64,000 nt of DNA, taken from positions 7,534,501 to 7,598,500 of the forward strand of contig NZ_CP042968.1 in the NCBI RefSeq assembly GCF_001693515.2, written 5' to 3'. This stretch comes from Bradyrhizobium paxllaeri. GTDB lineage: Bacteria; Pseudomonadota; Alphaproteobacteria; Rhizobiales; Xanthobacteraceae. Under the pieces are notes generated by a model that saw only the letters and a program-made list of their open reading frames with translations, was not told the origin of the DNA and made no database searches. This document shows, piece after piece, positions 52,589-61,556 of the stretch. The position numbers and the translations under genes are program-made. Numbering within the stretch: the stretch's first letter is position 1; every line of letters starts with the position of its first letter.

Positions 52589-53409
52589 GATCTGATGAAC
52601 GCCAGCAGGTCGGCGTTGATGGTGGGCGCTTCGGTGGTCGGCATGCCATGCGCAAACCCCTTGTAGGTCTTCAGCGTGCCGTTCTTCAGGAGTTTTGCCG
52701 ACAATGGCGCGGAGTCCGCGTAAGGAACGATCTGGTCGTCGTCGCCATGCATCACCAGAACAGGTACGGTGATCTTCTTGAGGTCTTCCGTGAAATCGGT
52801 CTGCGAGAAGGCAACGATACCGTCGTAATGCGCTTTCGCACCGCCCATCATGCCCTGACGCCACCAGTTCTCGATCACGGCCTCCGACGGCTTGGCGCCC
52901 GGCCGGTTGTAGCCGTAGAAGGGACCGGCGGCGACGTCGCGATAGAATTGCGAACGATTGGCCGCGACCTGCGCCTGGAAATCGTCAAACACCGCCTTGG
53001 GCAGGCCGCCGGGATTGGCCGGCGTCTGCACCATCAAGGGCGGCACCGCGGCGATGATCACAGCCTTCGCCACCCGGCTCTCGCCATGGCGGGCGATGTA
53101 ATGCACCACCTCGCCGCCGCCGGTGGAATGGCCGACGTGAACGGCACCCTTGAGATCGAGATGCGCCGTCAGCGCCGCGAGGTCGTCGGCATAATGATCC
53201 ATGTCGTGGCCGTCGGCGACCTGGCTGGAGCGGCCGTGGCCGCGGCGGTCGTGGGCGATGACGCGAAAGCCGTTGTTCAGGAAGAACAGCATCTGCGCGT
53301 CCCAGTCGTCCGCCGACAGCGGCCAGCCATGGCTGAACACGATCGGCTGGCCCTTGCCCCAGTCCTTGTAGAAGATCTCGACGCCGTCCTTGGTAGTGAT
53401 GGCAGGCAT
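52585..53409 (-). CDS. Alpha/beta hydrolase (non-haem chloroperoxidase type)
   Basis: 274 residues. Oxyanion HGWPLS, nucleophile GHSTGGGE, Asp in [12 protein letters not shown] and His in GFAHGMPTT form a complete catalytic triad. Sequence style ([24 protein letters not shown]) is that of bacterial cofactor-free haloperoxidase/esterase hydrolases. GAGGAG precedes the ATG at 53409. Substrate unknown. Confidence 0.92.
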   Translation of the reverse strand: MPAITTKDGVEIFYKDWGKGQPIVFSHGWPLSADDWDAQMLFFLNNGFRVIAHDRRGHGRSSQVADGHDMDHYADDLAALTAHLDLKGAVHVGHSTGGGEVVHYIARHGESRVAKAVIIAAVPPLMVQTPANPGGLPKAVFDDFQAQVAANRSQFYRDVAAGPFYGYNRPGAKPSEAVIENWWRQGMMGGAKAHYDGIVAFSQTDFTEDLKKITVPVLVMHGDDDQIVPYADSAPLSAKLLKNGTLKTYKGFAHGMPTTEAPTINADLLAFIRS

Positions 53410-53433
53410 TTTCGAATTCTCCTCTTGTTGAGC

Positions 53434-53521
53434 ATCATTCCGGGACATGCATTTTCGCGAATGCGAAATCCGGATGAGATGGAGATTCCGGGTTCACGCT
53501 GACGCGCACCCCGGAATGACG
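53434..53521. repeat. Palindromic repeat (CATTCCGGG class)
   Basis: ATCATTCCGGGACATGC at the left and GCACCCCGGAATGACG at the right form inverted ends; internal CATTTTCGCGAATGCGAAAT is a second hairpin. Confidence 0.7.
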
Positions 53522-53529
53522 AAATCGGG

Positions 53530-54060
53530 TTAGGCAGGCTGCGCTGGTGCCGGCCGGAATCGCCTGAGCACGCCGATGATCACGACGACGAAGAACACCA
53601 GCACGATGCCCTGCGCGACGGCGAACGGCGGCTCGGCCGGCGGCACGCTCGGCGCCAGCGCATGCAGCGCCGGCACTTTCAGGAACGATTGTACCACCAG
53701 CACGAAGACGTTGAGATAGAGCGAGACCAGCGCAGTCAGCGCGTAGATCCAGCGCCAGGCGCCGTTAAGCTTCATGATGTAGAGCGCAAAGCAGGCGATC
53801 GTCAGCAGCACCAGCGAGAGAAAGCCGAACATATGCGACGGCAACAGTTTCTCGGACGGGAACGGCGGAATCAGAAACCCCGAAACACTGGTGAGGATCG
53901 TGAACAACAGGAAGATCGCGGTCAGGCCCGGCATCCGCTTCGAGCCGAGCATTCCGAACATCACGACAAGGCCCGCGACGATGGCGATCAGGCTGATGAT
54001 CACATGCACGAGAACGAATGTCGCCAAGCTCATCCCTAAAATCATGTGCGCCCCCGCCAT
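53530..54060 (-). CDS. Five-helix membrane protein, unrecognised
   Basis: 176 residues with about five hydrophobic segments (FVLVHVIISLIAIVAGLVVM, LTAIFLLFTILTSVSGFLI, GFLSLVLLTIACFALYIM, LTALVSLYLNVFVLVVQSFL, GIVLVFFVVVIIGVL). A later ATG at 54045 has a better ribosome site (GGCGGGGGC). No family identified; inner membrane inferred. Confidence 0.75.
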   Translation of the reverse strand: MAGAHMILGMSLATFVLVHVIISLIAIVAGLVVMFGMLGSKRMPGLTAIFLLFTILTSVSGFLIPPFPSEKLLPSHMFGFLSLVLLTIACFALYIMKLNGAWRWIYALTALVSLYLNVFVLVVQSFLKVPALHALAPSVPPAEPPFAVAQGIVLVFFVVVIIGVLRRFRPAPAQPA

Positions 54061-54330
54061 TGGAAATGTTCCAAATGATACGACGCATCTTCAAAATTTT
54101 CCACACGCATCGCGTGCGACGTCGTCAGGGCAGGCATGTGCGCGAATGAAGACGCATCAACGAAAGTAGTATGATGCACGAAATCTTTGCACCGGTGTCA
54201 CAAACCGGGGCAGCGCCAGTGTTGAAGAATTTGAGTTCAGGGCGTGTACCCCGGGCGCCGCTCTATGCGCAAATTGACGCATTCATCCGCCATTTCTAAA
54301 CTGTACGGGAAATTCAGGAAGGGGGCAGGC

Positions 54331-55071
54331 GTGCTTTCAAAACTCAAAAATCTGGCCGCGGACGCCATGAAAAGCGTCAGCGGACAGTTCGCGAACGCCT
54401 CCGGGGCAATTGCCGACTTGGCCGCCAGTCTTGCTAACCGCGCCGCGGCGGCCGCTGATCTCGGCCGCATTCTCGATATCATAGAAATGGTTCCGGGCGT
54501 AAGTTTCGACAAACCCGAGCCCGATGCCGATTATCTCAATACGTTGCTGGCTGCGGTGCAGATGGGCGAGCTGACGCTGACCGTGCATTACCGCCAGCAA
54601 ACCGAAGCCAGCGTGGTGCGCTTGCATCCCATCGCAACGGCAGAGGCCAATGCACTAACCGGCTCGGACAACAAGTTCTCCTCGAAAATCCTGGTCGACG
54701 GCGAAAGCGACAAACCTGCCATCCAGATGCTGATGAACACCGAGCATTTGGCGAAAAATTACCGGCACGTTTCCGCCGATACGCTGATCAACGCATTGGC
54801 CTTCCCAGTCGAGAATGTCAAAGGCGGCTTCATCATCGCCAAACCGTTTCGTGCGATCGCGCGACCCGTCGCAGGCTGGCTGCTCAACATTATTTTCGAC
54901 CAGGGCGAAAAACTGCACCGGCGATTCCTGGGCAATCGCGGCGAAGATCAACCCCAACCACCTTCGCCACCTGCGGACGAGGAACGAACCGACGCGCCGC
55001 CTGCCTCAAGGACGTCGGAAGGCGGCGACGACGTCCAGGCTCGGGACTCCGATCGAACCATCGGCAACTAG
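54331..55071 (+). CDS. Hypothetical protein
   Basis: 246 residues from the GTG at 54331, which has AGGAAGGGGG ahead of it; the open frame goes back to 54244 but without such a site. The N-terminal third is an Ala-rich amphipathic helix region (ANASGAIADLAASLANRAAA), the middle is mixed alpha/beta (VDGESDKPAIQMLMNTEHLA) and the tail is acidic, Pro-rich and disordered (PQPPSPPADEERTDAPP). No signal peptide or family recognised. It stands alone between divergent neighbours. Confidence 0.68.
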   Translation: MLSKLKNLAADAMKSVSGQFANASGAIADLAASLANRAAAAADLGRILDIIEMVPGVSFDKPEPDADYLNTLLAAVQMGELTLTVHYRQQTEASVVRLHPIATAEANALTGSDNKFSSKILVDGESDKPAIQMLMNTEHLAKNYRHVSADTLINALAFPVENVKGGFIIAKPFRAIARPVAGWLLNIIFDQGEKLHRRFLGNRGEDQPQPPSPPADEERTDAPPASRTSEGGDDVQARDSDRTIGN

Positions 55072-55122
55072 CCGCGGAATGATAGCGCGAATTGAATTCA
55101 CTCCTCTCGCGTCTCGAAGAAC

Positions 55123-56829
55123 CTAGAGTGCCGGCTTCATGCTGTCGGCGAGAAAGCCGTGCAGCGCCGCGACCACCTGCGCGCCCTCGCCGATCGCGCC
55201 GCCAACGCGCTTGACCGAGCCGGAGCGCACGTCGCCGACCGCGAACACGCCGGGCACCGAGGTTTCCAGCGGCGAGGCGGACCGCCCGTCCTTCTGGGTG
55301 CATTGCGTGCCCGTCACCACGAAGCCGCCGCGATCGACCATGACGCCGCAGCCCTCGAGCCAGGTCGTTGCCGGATCGGCACCGACGAACAGAAACAGGT
55401 TACGGATATCGAGCGTGTGCTCTTCCGGGGCGAGGCGGCTGCGCCAACGCAGACGCGTCAGCGCCGCCTCGGCATCGCCTTCGAGGCCGACCACCTCGGT
55501 GTTGAACATCAATTCGATATTGGGCGTCGCCTCGATGCGTTCGATCAGGTAGCGCGACATGCTGGCGCCGAGCCCGCCGCCGCGGATGATCATGTAGACC
55601 TTGCGCGCATGGCCGGACAGGAACACCGCGGCTTGCCCTGCGGAATTGCCGCCGCCGACCAGCACGACGTCCTGGTCCATGCACAGCTTGGCCTCGATCG
55701 GCGAGGCCCAATACCAGACACCACGGCCTTCGAACTTCGCGAGGTTCTCGATCTCCGGCCGGCGGTAGCGCGCGCCGCTCGCCACCACCACGGATTTGGC
55801 GCGCATCGTTTTCCCGCAATCGGTCGCCAGCGCGAAGAAGCCGTCGGGGCGGCTGCAATCGAGCGAGTTGATCGAGACCGGAATCAGCATGTCGGCGCCG
55901 AATTTCTGCGCCTGGGTGAAGGCGCGCCCGGTCAGCGCCTGTCCCGTGATGCCGGTCGGGAAGCCGAGATAGTTTTCGATTCGGGCGCTGGCGCCGGCCT
56001 GGCCGCCGAACGCCCGCTGGTCGAACACCGCGACCGACAATCCTTCGGAAGCCGCATAGACGGCGGTGGCGAGGCCCGCCGGCCCGCTGCCGATCACCGC
56101 GACGTCGTAGAGCTTTTCGTGGTTGTGCTGGCCGATCATGCCGATGGCGTACGCAATCGCCGGCTCCGACGGATTGCGCAGCACCCGGCCGTCGGCAATC
56201 ACGACCAGTGGCAGCTCGGCGCGCGAGGCGGCATAGCGCGCGACGAGGTCGGCGGCGTCCTTGTCGGTCGCGGGATCGAGCAAATGGTAGGGCTGGCCGT
56301 TACGCCCGAGAAAATTCTGCAGCCGCGTCATGTCGCCGAGCGAAGGCGGGCCGATCAGCACCGGACCGCCGGCGCCGCCCTGGATCAGGCTGACCCGGCG
56401 CAGGATCAGCGCCCGCATGATGCGCTCGCCGAGTTCGGCTTCCGCGACCAATAAGGCCCGCAACTGATCCGGCGGAATCAATAGCGTCTCGACATCGCCC
56501 TCGGCGTGGCCGTCGACCAGCGCGGGGCGGCCGGAGAGCTGGCCGATCTCGGCCAGGAATTGCCCCGGACCCTGATCGATGATCGGGGTGACATGACCGA
56601 GGCCATCGCGCTGGGTGATCGCGACATGGCCCGACAGCACCACGAACATGCCGGGACCCTGCTTGCCCGTCTCGAACAGGGCTTCGCCATGCTCATAGCT
56701 GCGCGGCTCGGCGAACCGGCGCATGCGCTCGATTTCGGGAGGCGTGAGCGCCGGGAATGTCTGCGCGTGACGGGGAAACGTATAGGCGTTGGGTCCGGTC
56801 GCCGGACCGGCCGTGGTGTCTGCACTCAT
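55123..56829 (-). CDS. cNMP-binding / glutaredoxin-like / flavin reductase fusion
   Basis: 568 residues. Residues about 25-140 are a cyclic-nucleotide-binding domain (GMFVVLSGHVAITQRDG). About 160-235 is thioredoxin-like in pattern (VLIGPPSLGDMTRLQNFLGR). From about 245 there is a thioredoxin-reductase-like FAD domain, VAVIGSGPAGLATAVYAA, with NADPH motif VLVGGGNSAGQAAVFL and C-terminal GVFAVGDVRSGSVKRVGGA. The redox CxxC of TrxB, expected after VWYW, is absent (GVWYWASPIEAKLC), so the enzyme cannot use the classical disulfide. Family is widely annotated as a thioredoxin reductase; the reaction is unproven. Confidence 0.85.
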   Translation of the reverse strand: MSADTTAGPATGPNAYTFPRHAQTFPALTPPEIERMRRFAEPRSYEHGEALFETGKQGPGMFVVLSGHVAITQRDGLGHVTPIIDQGPGQFLAEIGQLSGRPALVDGHAEGDVETLLIPPDQLRALLVAEAELGERIMRALILRRVSLIQGGAGGPVLIGPPSLGDMTRLQNFLGRNGQPYHLLDPATDKDAADLVARYAASRAELPLVVIADGRVLRNPSEPAIAYAIGMIGQHNHEKLYDVAVIGSGPAGLATAVYAASEGLSVAVFDQRAFGGQAGASARIENYLGFPTGITGQALTGRAFTQAQKFGADMLIPVSINSLDCSRPDGFFALATDCGKTMRAKSVVVASGARYRRPEIENLAKFEGRGVWYWASPIEAKLCMDQDVVLVGGGNSAGQAAVFLSGHARKVYMIIRGGGLGASMSRYLIERIEATPNIELMFNTEVVGLEGDAEAALTRLRWRSRLAPEEHTLDIRNLFLFVGADPATTWLEGCGVMVDRGGFVVTGTQCTQKDGRSASPLETSVPGVFAVGDVRSGSVKRVGGAIGEGAQVVAALHGFLADSMKPAL

Positions 56830-56909
56830 TGTCGTCACCCAAAGAAACAAGAACCGAGCGAACAGCCGCCACGCCGCCCGGCGAGCGATCAAGGTATTCT
56901 CCCTCTACG

Positions 56910-57107
56910 CTACCGGTGTGGCTTTTCTCCGCTGGCGTCATCTAGGGAGGCGTCGGCGTTTTCGGAAGATGCGGCGTCGCTGCGCCCACGCGCCTGCGAT
57001 TTCCGCCGCTTGAGATTTTCGCGCAACGCCAACTTCAGCCGGTCGCGCCGTGAATCCTTCGCATCCACGGCCGTCTTGCCCGCGCCCTTGCCTTGATCGC
57101 CCGTCAT
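56910..57107 (-). CDS. Small basic hypothetical protein
   Basis: 65 residues, strongly charged and helical: DSRRDRLKLALRENLKRRKS then an acidic tail ENADASLDDASGE. No membrane segment. The basic helix could bind nucleic acid. The start ATG at 57107 was chosen because the frame upstream is not conserved in style. No family recognised. Confidence 0.55.
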   Translation of the reverse strand: MTGDQGKGAGKTAVDAKDSRRDRLKLALRENLKRRKSQARGRSDAASSENADASLDDASGEKPHR

Positions 57108-57433
57108 CGCCAGTCCGCCGAATATCCTTGCTCGAAACGGGACACCCCCGCCCGCTGCCGCCGAACCATAGTGCGTTTCGCGGTCCCTCGCCGCAACGCC
57201 CCCGTCGAACCGACGGCGAGCCAATTGAAGGCGCGGTGACGATTCGACGCCTTGGGGAACCGGATTGGCCGGAAGTTGACCATTTTGAGGGACTTCGCCG
57301 CCGACCACGCCGATTTTTCACGATTTTGGGCCCTTCCCGGCCCGCCCGCGTGCTTGCGCCAGAGGGGCCCTTGTGGCAAGAACCGGCCGCCTAGTGGGAG
57401 CCCGTTGGGGCCGATTCCCAGAGATACCGGGCA
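57108..57433. other. Intergenic, no gene seen
   Basis: 326 GC-rich bases before tRNA-Thr. Several frames are open only because of the GC content; none has a start site or recognisable product. The tRNA promoter must lie in its last part. Confidence 0.45.
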
Positions 57434-57508
57434 TGCTGCCGTAGCTCAGTGGTAGAGCACTCCATTGGTAATGGAGAGGTCGACAGTTCAATCCTGTCTG
57501 GCAGCACC
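57434..57508 (+). tRNA. tRNA-Thr (GGT)
   Basis: Acceptor GCTGCCG/TGGCAGC (one G-U pair), D arm GCTC...GAGC, anticodon stem CTCCA/TGGAG with loop TTGGTAA (anticodon GGT), TPsiC GTTCAATCC, discriminator A, encoded CCA. 75 nt. The integrase gene starts 75 bases on, so the 3' half is the probable attachment site. Confidence 0.96.
57483..57508 (+). other. Putative attL core (tRNA-Thr 3' end)
   Basis: The tRNA 3' end (CAGTTCAATCCTGTCTGGCA then GCACCA) is followed directly by an integrase gene on the same strand, the usual layout of a tRNA-targeted island. The matching attR copy was not found in the window. Confidence 0.5.
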
Positions 57509-57554
57509 ATTTATCCCGTTGGCTGCATTGATTTTATTGGAAATTCGGTCCTGA

Positions 57555-57577
57555 GTGCCACACAAAAGTGCCACACA
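57555..57577 (+). repeat. Direct repeat GTGCCACACA before the integrase
   Basis: Two exact copies of GTGCCACACA (57555-57564 and 57568-57577), 13 bases apart, between the tRNA and the integrase ATG. They are placed like arm-type integrase binding sites. Confidence 0.55.
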
Positions 57578-57582
57578 GAACC

Positions 57583-59238
57583 ATGGTTTCCTTGAACTTC
57601 TCAATGTCCAAACGCGCCCGATCCAACATCCCGCAATTCCGCGTTCGCGTTCCGGCCAAGGTCGCAGCTCAGCTACGCGGCAAACGCGTCCTGCTCAGCC
57701 TTGGCAACCCGAATGATGGCCCCTGCATCAAGACGGTGACGATCGGGAGCGACGTGGCATTCAGCCTCGAAACTGACGACCGGACCATCGCAGAGGCGAG
57801 ACAAGCAAACGCGCTCGATCACCTGAGAAGGCTGTTCGAATTGAGCGGGGCTGATCCAATCAACCTATCGCACAAAGATATGGTTGCCCTGAGCGGAGGG
57901 ACGTACCTGCTCTATCAGGAAATCCACGGCGACAATCCCGGCGAACCGTCCGCGTGGTCATATCACAAGGCCTTGCATAGGGCGGCGCTCGAAGGTCGCA
58001 TCAAAAATCCACCGTCGGCCGCGCTGATGCCGAACGAAGCGAATGCTGCGAGGGAATTGCTTGGCGAAGGTGATCTCACGGCGGCCGTGAACGCTTTGCC
58101 GGCCGATCAGCATGACGCGCTGGAAGATCGATTCGGGCTTCTCGCGGATTGGATTCTGATCCGCCAGCGCATTCACCTGAACCCGAATGATCGGCGGCGC
58201 TTCCTGCGCCTCGTTGGGACGGCCAGCTTAGATGCTGGGTGGCAGCTACGCCGCAATGCGGAGGGGGACTATACCCCCGATATCAAGGCGCTTCGCTTCC
58301 CGTCTATCGAAACCGTGGCAGCGGTCAAACCAAAGCATACGATCACTGGTCTGCTTGATCTCTGGTGGCAGGAAGCCAAGGCCACCGGCCGCTCACAAAA
58401 AACTTATGACACCTACACCGGGGCTATAGACCGGCTTGTCAAGCATCTGGGGCATGACGATGCCGGCCGCGTGACTGAGCAGGACATGCTGGCGTTCAAG
58501 GACGCCCGGCTCAAGGTGGTGACTGCCAAGAGCTTGAAGGATGGTGACTTGCCTGGGATACGATCAGTGTTCGGTTGGGCGGTTGACAATCGGAAGCTGA
58601 CCAAAAATCCGGCTGACGCTATCAAGATCAAGGCGGAAAAGAAAAAGCAGACTCGGTCGAAAGGCTTCACGGATGCGGAGGCCACAGCAATATTCGCCGC
58701 GTGCCTTAGCTACGCTCGGAAACCGAAAGAGGATGCCAAGACCGCCGCAGCCAAGCGATGGGCTCCGCTCATAGCGGCGTACACCGGCTGCCGGATTGCA
58801 GAGGTGTTGCAACTTCGCAAGGAAGATGTCCGCAAAGAGGCCAGGCACCACATTTTCGATCTCAATCCACTGGCCGGCAGTATCAAATCAGGGATGTACC
58901 GACTGGTGCCAGTACATCAACACCTGATCGCTTTGGGCCTGTTGCGTTTCGTCGAGACCTCCGAAGACGGCCCGCTGTTCGCGAAGGGCGCTTACAAGCG
59001 CGTGGTTGAATTTGTTCGAACGGTTGTGACAGACGAACGTGTCCAGCCCAACCATGCATGGCGGCACCGCTTCAAGACGATCAGCCGCAACCTCGGGATG
59101 GATCACCGAACCGTTGACTGCATCCAAGGCCATGCGGCGCGAACATCCGGGGAGGATTATGGAGACGTGTCGGTTATGGCCATGGCCCGCGTGGTTGCCG
59201 CTATTCCCCACATTGCGATTCGGACCGGGGCTGGTTAG
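57583..59238 (+). CDS. Tyrosine recombinase / integrase
   Basis: 551 residues. DUF6538-like N-terminus FRVRVPAKVAAQLRGKRVLL, a SAM-like core-binding region (TYDTYTGAIDRLVKHLG) and a catalytic domain with Arg in YTGCRIAEVLQL, HAWRHRFKT (HxxR), GHAARTSGEDYGD with nucleophilic Tyr. The start is one of GTG 57568, ATG 57583 or ATG 57604; no good ribosome site decides. It inserts the element into tRNA-Thr. Confidence 0.92.
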   Translation: MVSLNFSMSKRARSNIPQFRVRVPAKVAAQLRGKRVLLSLGNPNDGPCIKTVTIGSDVAFSLETDDRTIAEARQANALDHLRRLFELSGADPINLSHKDMVALSGGTYLLYQEIHGDNPGEPSAWSYHKALHRAALEGRIKNPPSAALMPNEANAARELLGEGDLTAAVNALPADQHDALEDRFGLLADWILIRQRIHLNPNDRRRFLRLVGTASLDAGWQLRRNAEGDYTPDIKALRFPSIETVAAVKPKHTITGLLDLWWQEAKATGRSQKTYDTYTGAIDRLVKHLGHDDAGRVTEQDMLAFKDARLKVVTAKSLKDGDLPGIRSVFGWAVDNRKLTKNPADAIKIKAEKKKQTRSKGFTDAEATAIFAACLSYARKPKEDAKTAAAKRWAPLIAAYTGCRIAEVLQLRKEDVRKEARHHIFDLNPLAGSIKSGMYRLVPVHQHLIALGLLRFVETSEDGPLFAKGAYKRVVEFVRTVVTDERVQPNHAWRHRFKTISRNLGMDHRTVDCIQGHAARTSGEDYGDVSVMAMARVVAAIPHIAIRTGAG

Positions 59239-59504
59239 CGGGTGGGCTCATAAAACGACACATGTCCGCTTTCAGGCCTGATTGAGATGTGCGCCGGTCA
59301 CGCCGGAATTTCGCCTTTTGGACCCAAGGCGGCCTTCGGCCAGTCCTCTCGGCTTTGCACCCAGACGCAATCTCTGATAGTTACTCAGAGCAGGCCGCTT
59401 AGCTCGGGGTGCGCACCGTGAGCAGCTTTGGCGACTTCTATGACAAAATCGAAATCGTAAGCTTGGGCTGATTGGGAGACAGATTGGTTTTTTGGAGGGC
59501 CGTG
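59239..59504. other. Short intergenic region in the island
   Basis: 266 bases between the integrase and the membrane protein. No supported gene; TTGGAGGG at about 59491-59499 is the ribosome site of the next gene. Confidence 0.5.
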
Positions 59505-60848
59505 ATGGATTTCGTGGCTATTGGAAAAACCCTGAGTGAAGTGCTGCCAAGGCTTCGAGGCCGTATTCAACTCTCTGGTCTAATCATAATTGTAGTAGTC
59601 GGTGCATTAGTTTCGTTCGCCCGACCGGGTGATTATTTAGGACTGATATTGGTCGGCGGCGTAGGCGTCGGGTTCATCGTCTTTGGCCAACTGTTCCATT
59701 TCTTGAAGTCGTTCAAGGATGATTCGCGTCCAACAGTTTTCCTAGTCTCGTTTCTCTCGTTCCTGTTATTCATCATCGCGCTTGTTGCGCTTTTTGTAAT
59801 TCACGTCCGGCCAAGCCCCAGTTTCTTTATCAACCAAGCTAGAGCTGATTCCTCGGATGATGCTGACAAGGCAGGCGTCTTTTCAAAAGTTTCAGATATT
59901 GGCGATGAAATCGGGAAAACAATCTCCCTCCCGAAAATCACACATGCCGATGATGTCCAATACACTTTCTCCGAACGAGACGGCATAGCGACTCTGACAA
60001 GCGCCTTTTCTTATAGTCAGAGATCGAGATCGGACCAATACCCCGATGGCGATTTTCACGAGGGAGTTAATTGGGGCCACCCTTGGATGTCCTTTAACTT
60101 AGTGAACCCTACGAAAGCTCCCATTGTTTATAGCTTGCTGCAAATAGACGTTGTTGAGATGCATGCGATCAAAAGCGTAATTTTAGACATCGACGAGATT
60201 GATGGATACGTTTCGGGAAAGAAGCAAAATATGGTGATACATAATAGAGGATGGGGAGCAGCAAAGGACGCCAAGCTAAAATTGTTGGTTGGCAGTAAAG
60301 ATCCAACGGGAGGTTACTCCATTATCGCTTCAAAGACGTATTCTATCGACAAGCTTGATGAAGTCGCTGTTGTGGACATCGCTGACTTAGTGCCCGCCGA
60401 AGCAAAGTGGGATCAATTCTCGGGGCAAGGTATGGGATGCGCCGCCAATGGCTATCTTACTGCAATCGGAAGGCTCGATTACATTGACGACGTCGGGACC
60501 AGACAGCATGAGACATTTAGAAGTACAATTTACCAGTGCTTTGGGGGCGGAGGTAACATTCCTTGGAGCGGATACTTCAATGTGAATCTTCCTGATGATC
60601 CCGGAAAGTTTCCTTTGACCTTGAGTTTATCGGAATGCATCGCGCCTAATTCGGCTGGTAAGTTGAAGATAATCTACCTCGCCGAGAAATCAGCCCACTA
60701 TCATCTAAAGTTTTCGTTGAAGGATACAAATGGAAGCGTTTTGAGCCGGCAGGCCAAGCTGGACATCTTGGTCCCACGACCGATCCCTCGTGCACACCGA
60801 TCTCGCGATAAGTTCGTTGAAAATCCTGACGTTAAGGGCTGCACTTGA
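59505..60848 (+). CDS. Island-borne membrane protein, unrecognised
   Basis: 447 residues. Three hydrophobic segments in the first 120 (LIIIVVVGALVSFA, ILVGGVGVGFIVFGQLFHFL, VFLVSFLSFLLFIIALVALF) are followed by a large, mostly soluble domain that would lie on one side of the membrane. That domain is beta-rich and contains LLQIDVVEMHAI, NRGWGAAKDAKLKLLVG (reminiscent of Ig-like or DUF-type beta domains) and GCAANGYLTAIGRLDYIDD. Codon use is clearly AT-richer than in the core genome, a sign of transfer. Family not recognised. TTGGAGGG fixes the ATG at 59505. Confidence 0.75.
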   Translation: MDFVAIGKTLSEVLPRLRGRIQLSGLIIIVVVGALVSFARPGDYLGLILVGGVGVGFIVFGQLFHFLKSFKDDSRPTVFLVSFLSFLLFIIALVALFVIHVRPSPSFFINQARADSSDDADKAGVFSKVSDIGDEIGKTISLPKITHADDVQYTFSERDGIATLTSAFSYSQRSRSDQYPDGDFHEGVNWGHPWMSFNLVNPTKAPIVYSLLQIDVVEMHAIKSVILDIDEIDGYVSGKKQNMVIHNRGWGAAKDAKLKLLVGSKDPTGGYSIIASKTYSIDKLDEVAVVDIADLVPAEAKWDQFSGQGMGCAANGYLTAIGRLDYIDDVGTRQHETFRSTIYQCFGGGGNIPWSGYFNVNLPDDPGKFPLTLSLSECIAPNSAGKLKIIYLAEKSAHYHLKFSLKDTNGSVLSRQAKLDILVPRPIPRAHRSRDKFVENPDVKGCT

Positions 60849-61060
60849 AGCTGGTGAACTGTGTGTGCAGGTCATCGGCTTGCAAAAAATCCGGCCATGC
60901 TTGAGCGGCACCACCAGTTTGTCTCACGCTCGGAGAATAAAAGCGGCGCGATGTCGACTGTTGGCCCGAAAGCGAAGTCCGGTCCGGCTCTGCGATTGTC
61001 GGCTTGTCGGGGCAAACCGGAAGCCGCCGAACGATCTTCCGAACGGCGCCTTTTGACCCA

Positions 61061-61215
61061 GGCTGTGTGAAAACTCAAACGCTGAACTTGCGCGTGAAAT
61101 TTTCATCTCGATTTCGTCGTTGCGGAAACCAATCGCACTGATAGGTGCTTCCGGCAGAAGGCGATTGAGAAAACAATTCTGAGCGTCATTGGCTGAGACG
61201 CGTTTTCACACAGCC
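61061..61215. mobile_element. MITE-like element, 155 bp
   Basis: Perfect 14-bp terminal inverted repeats GGCTGTGTGAAAAC (61061-61074) and GTTTTCACACAGCC (61202-61215), no coding content. The flanks carry GACCCA on the left (61055-61060) and GACCCA two bases past the right end (61218-61223), compatible with a target duplication. The rest of 60849-61232 is decayed sequence without a gene. Confidence 0.8.
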
Positions 61216-61232
61216 AAGACCCATAGCGGACC

Positions 61233-61556
61233 TCAAGCGGCCGATCTATGTTTGCTCATGCGCCGAACGATCGATCGAGACAGGTCTGCGAAACTCGCGA
61301 AGCTTTCTATCTTGTGAGCCTCGCGAGTTCTCTCGGAAAAAGTCAGCCATACTCTTTTAAATGATGTTGAAGGCAGTAGTAGGTAGTCCAGAACTTCCTT
61401 GTTGTGTTCGCCTAGGCGGGTGACGACTACCCATCCTACGGGGGACTTCATTCTACGCCGAACCGCCCAGCGCCACGCATGATTTTCGTAATAGGCCTGC
61501 CATCGGGCTAACCTAAAGCAGATATTGCCAACCCCTTTCACTCGCAGGCATTCCAT
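61233..61556 (-). CDS. Small protein overlapping the recombinase end
   Basis: 107 residues, beginning inside the 3' end of the recombinase gene (overlap 44 bases, different frame). Basic and aromatic: CFRLARWQAYYENHAWRWAV, then SPVGWVVVTRLGEHNKEVLD and RSIVRRMSKHRSAA. No family recognised. It is the only open frame of this size here, and overlap suggests coupled translation; a GTG a few codons on is an alternative start. Confidence 0.5.
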   Translation of the reverse strand: MECLRVKGVGNICFRLARWQAYYENHAWRWAVRRRMKSPVGWVVVTRLGEHNKEVLDYLLLPSTSFKRVWLTFSERTREAHKIESFASFADLSRSIVRRMSKHRSAA

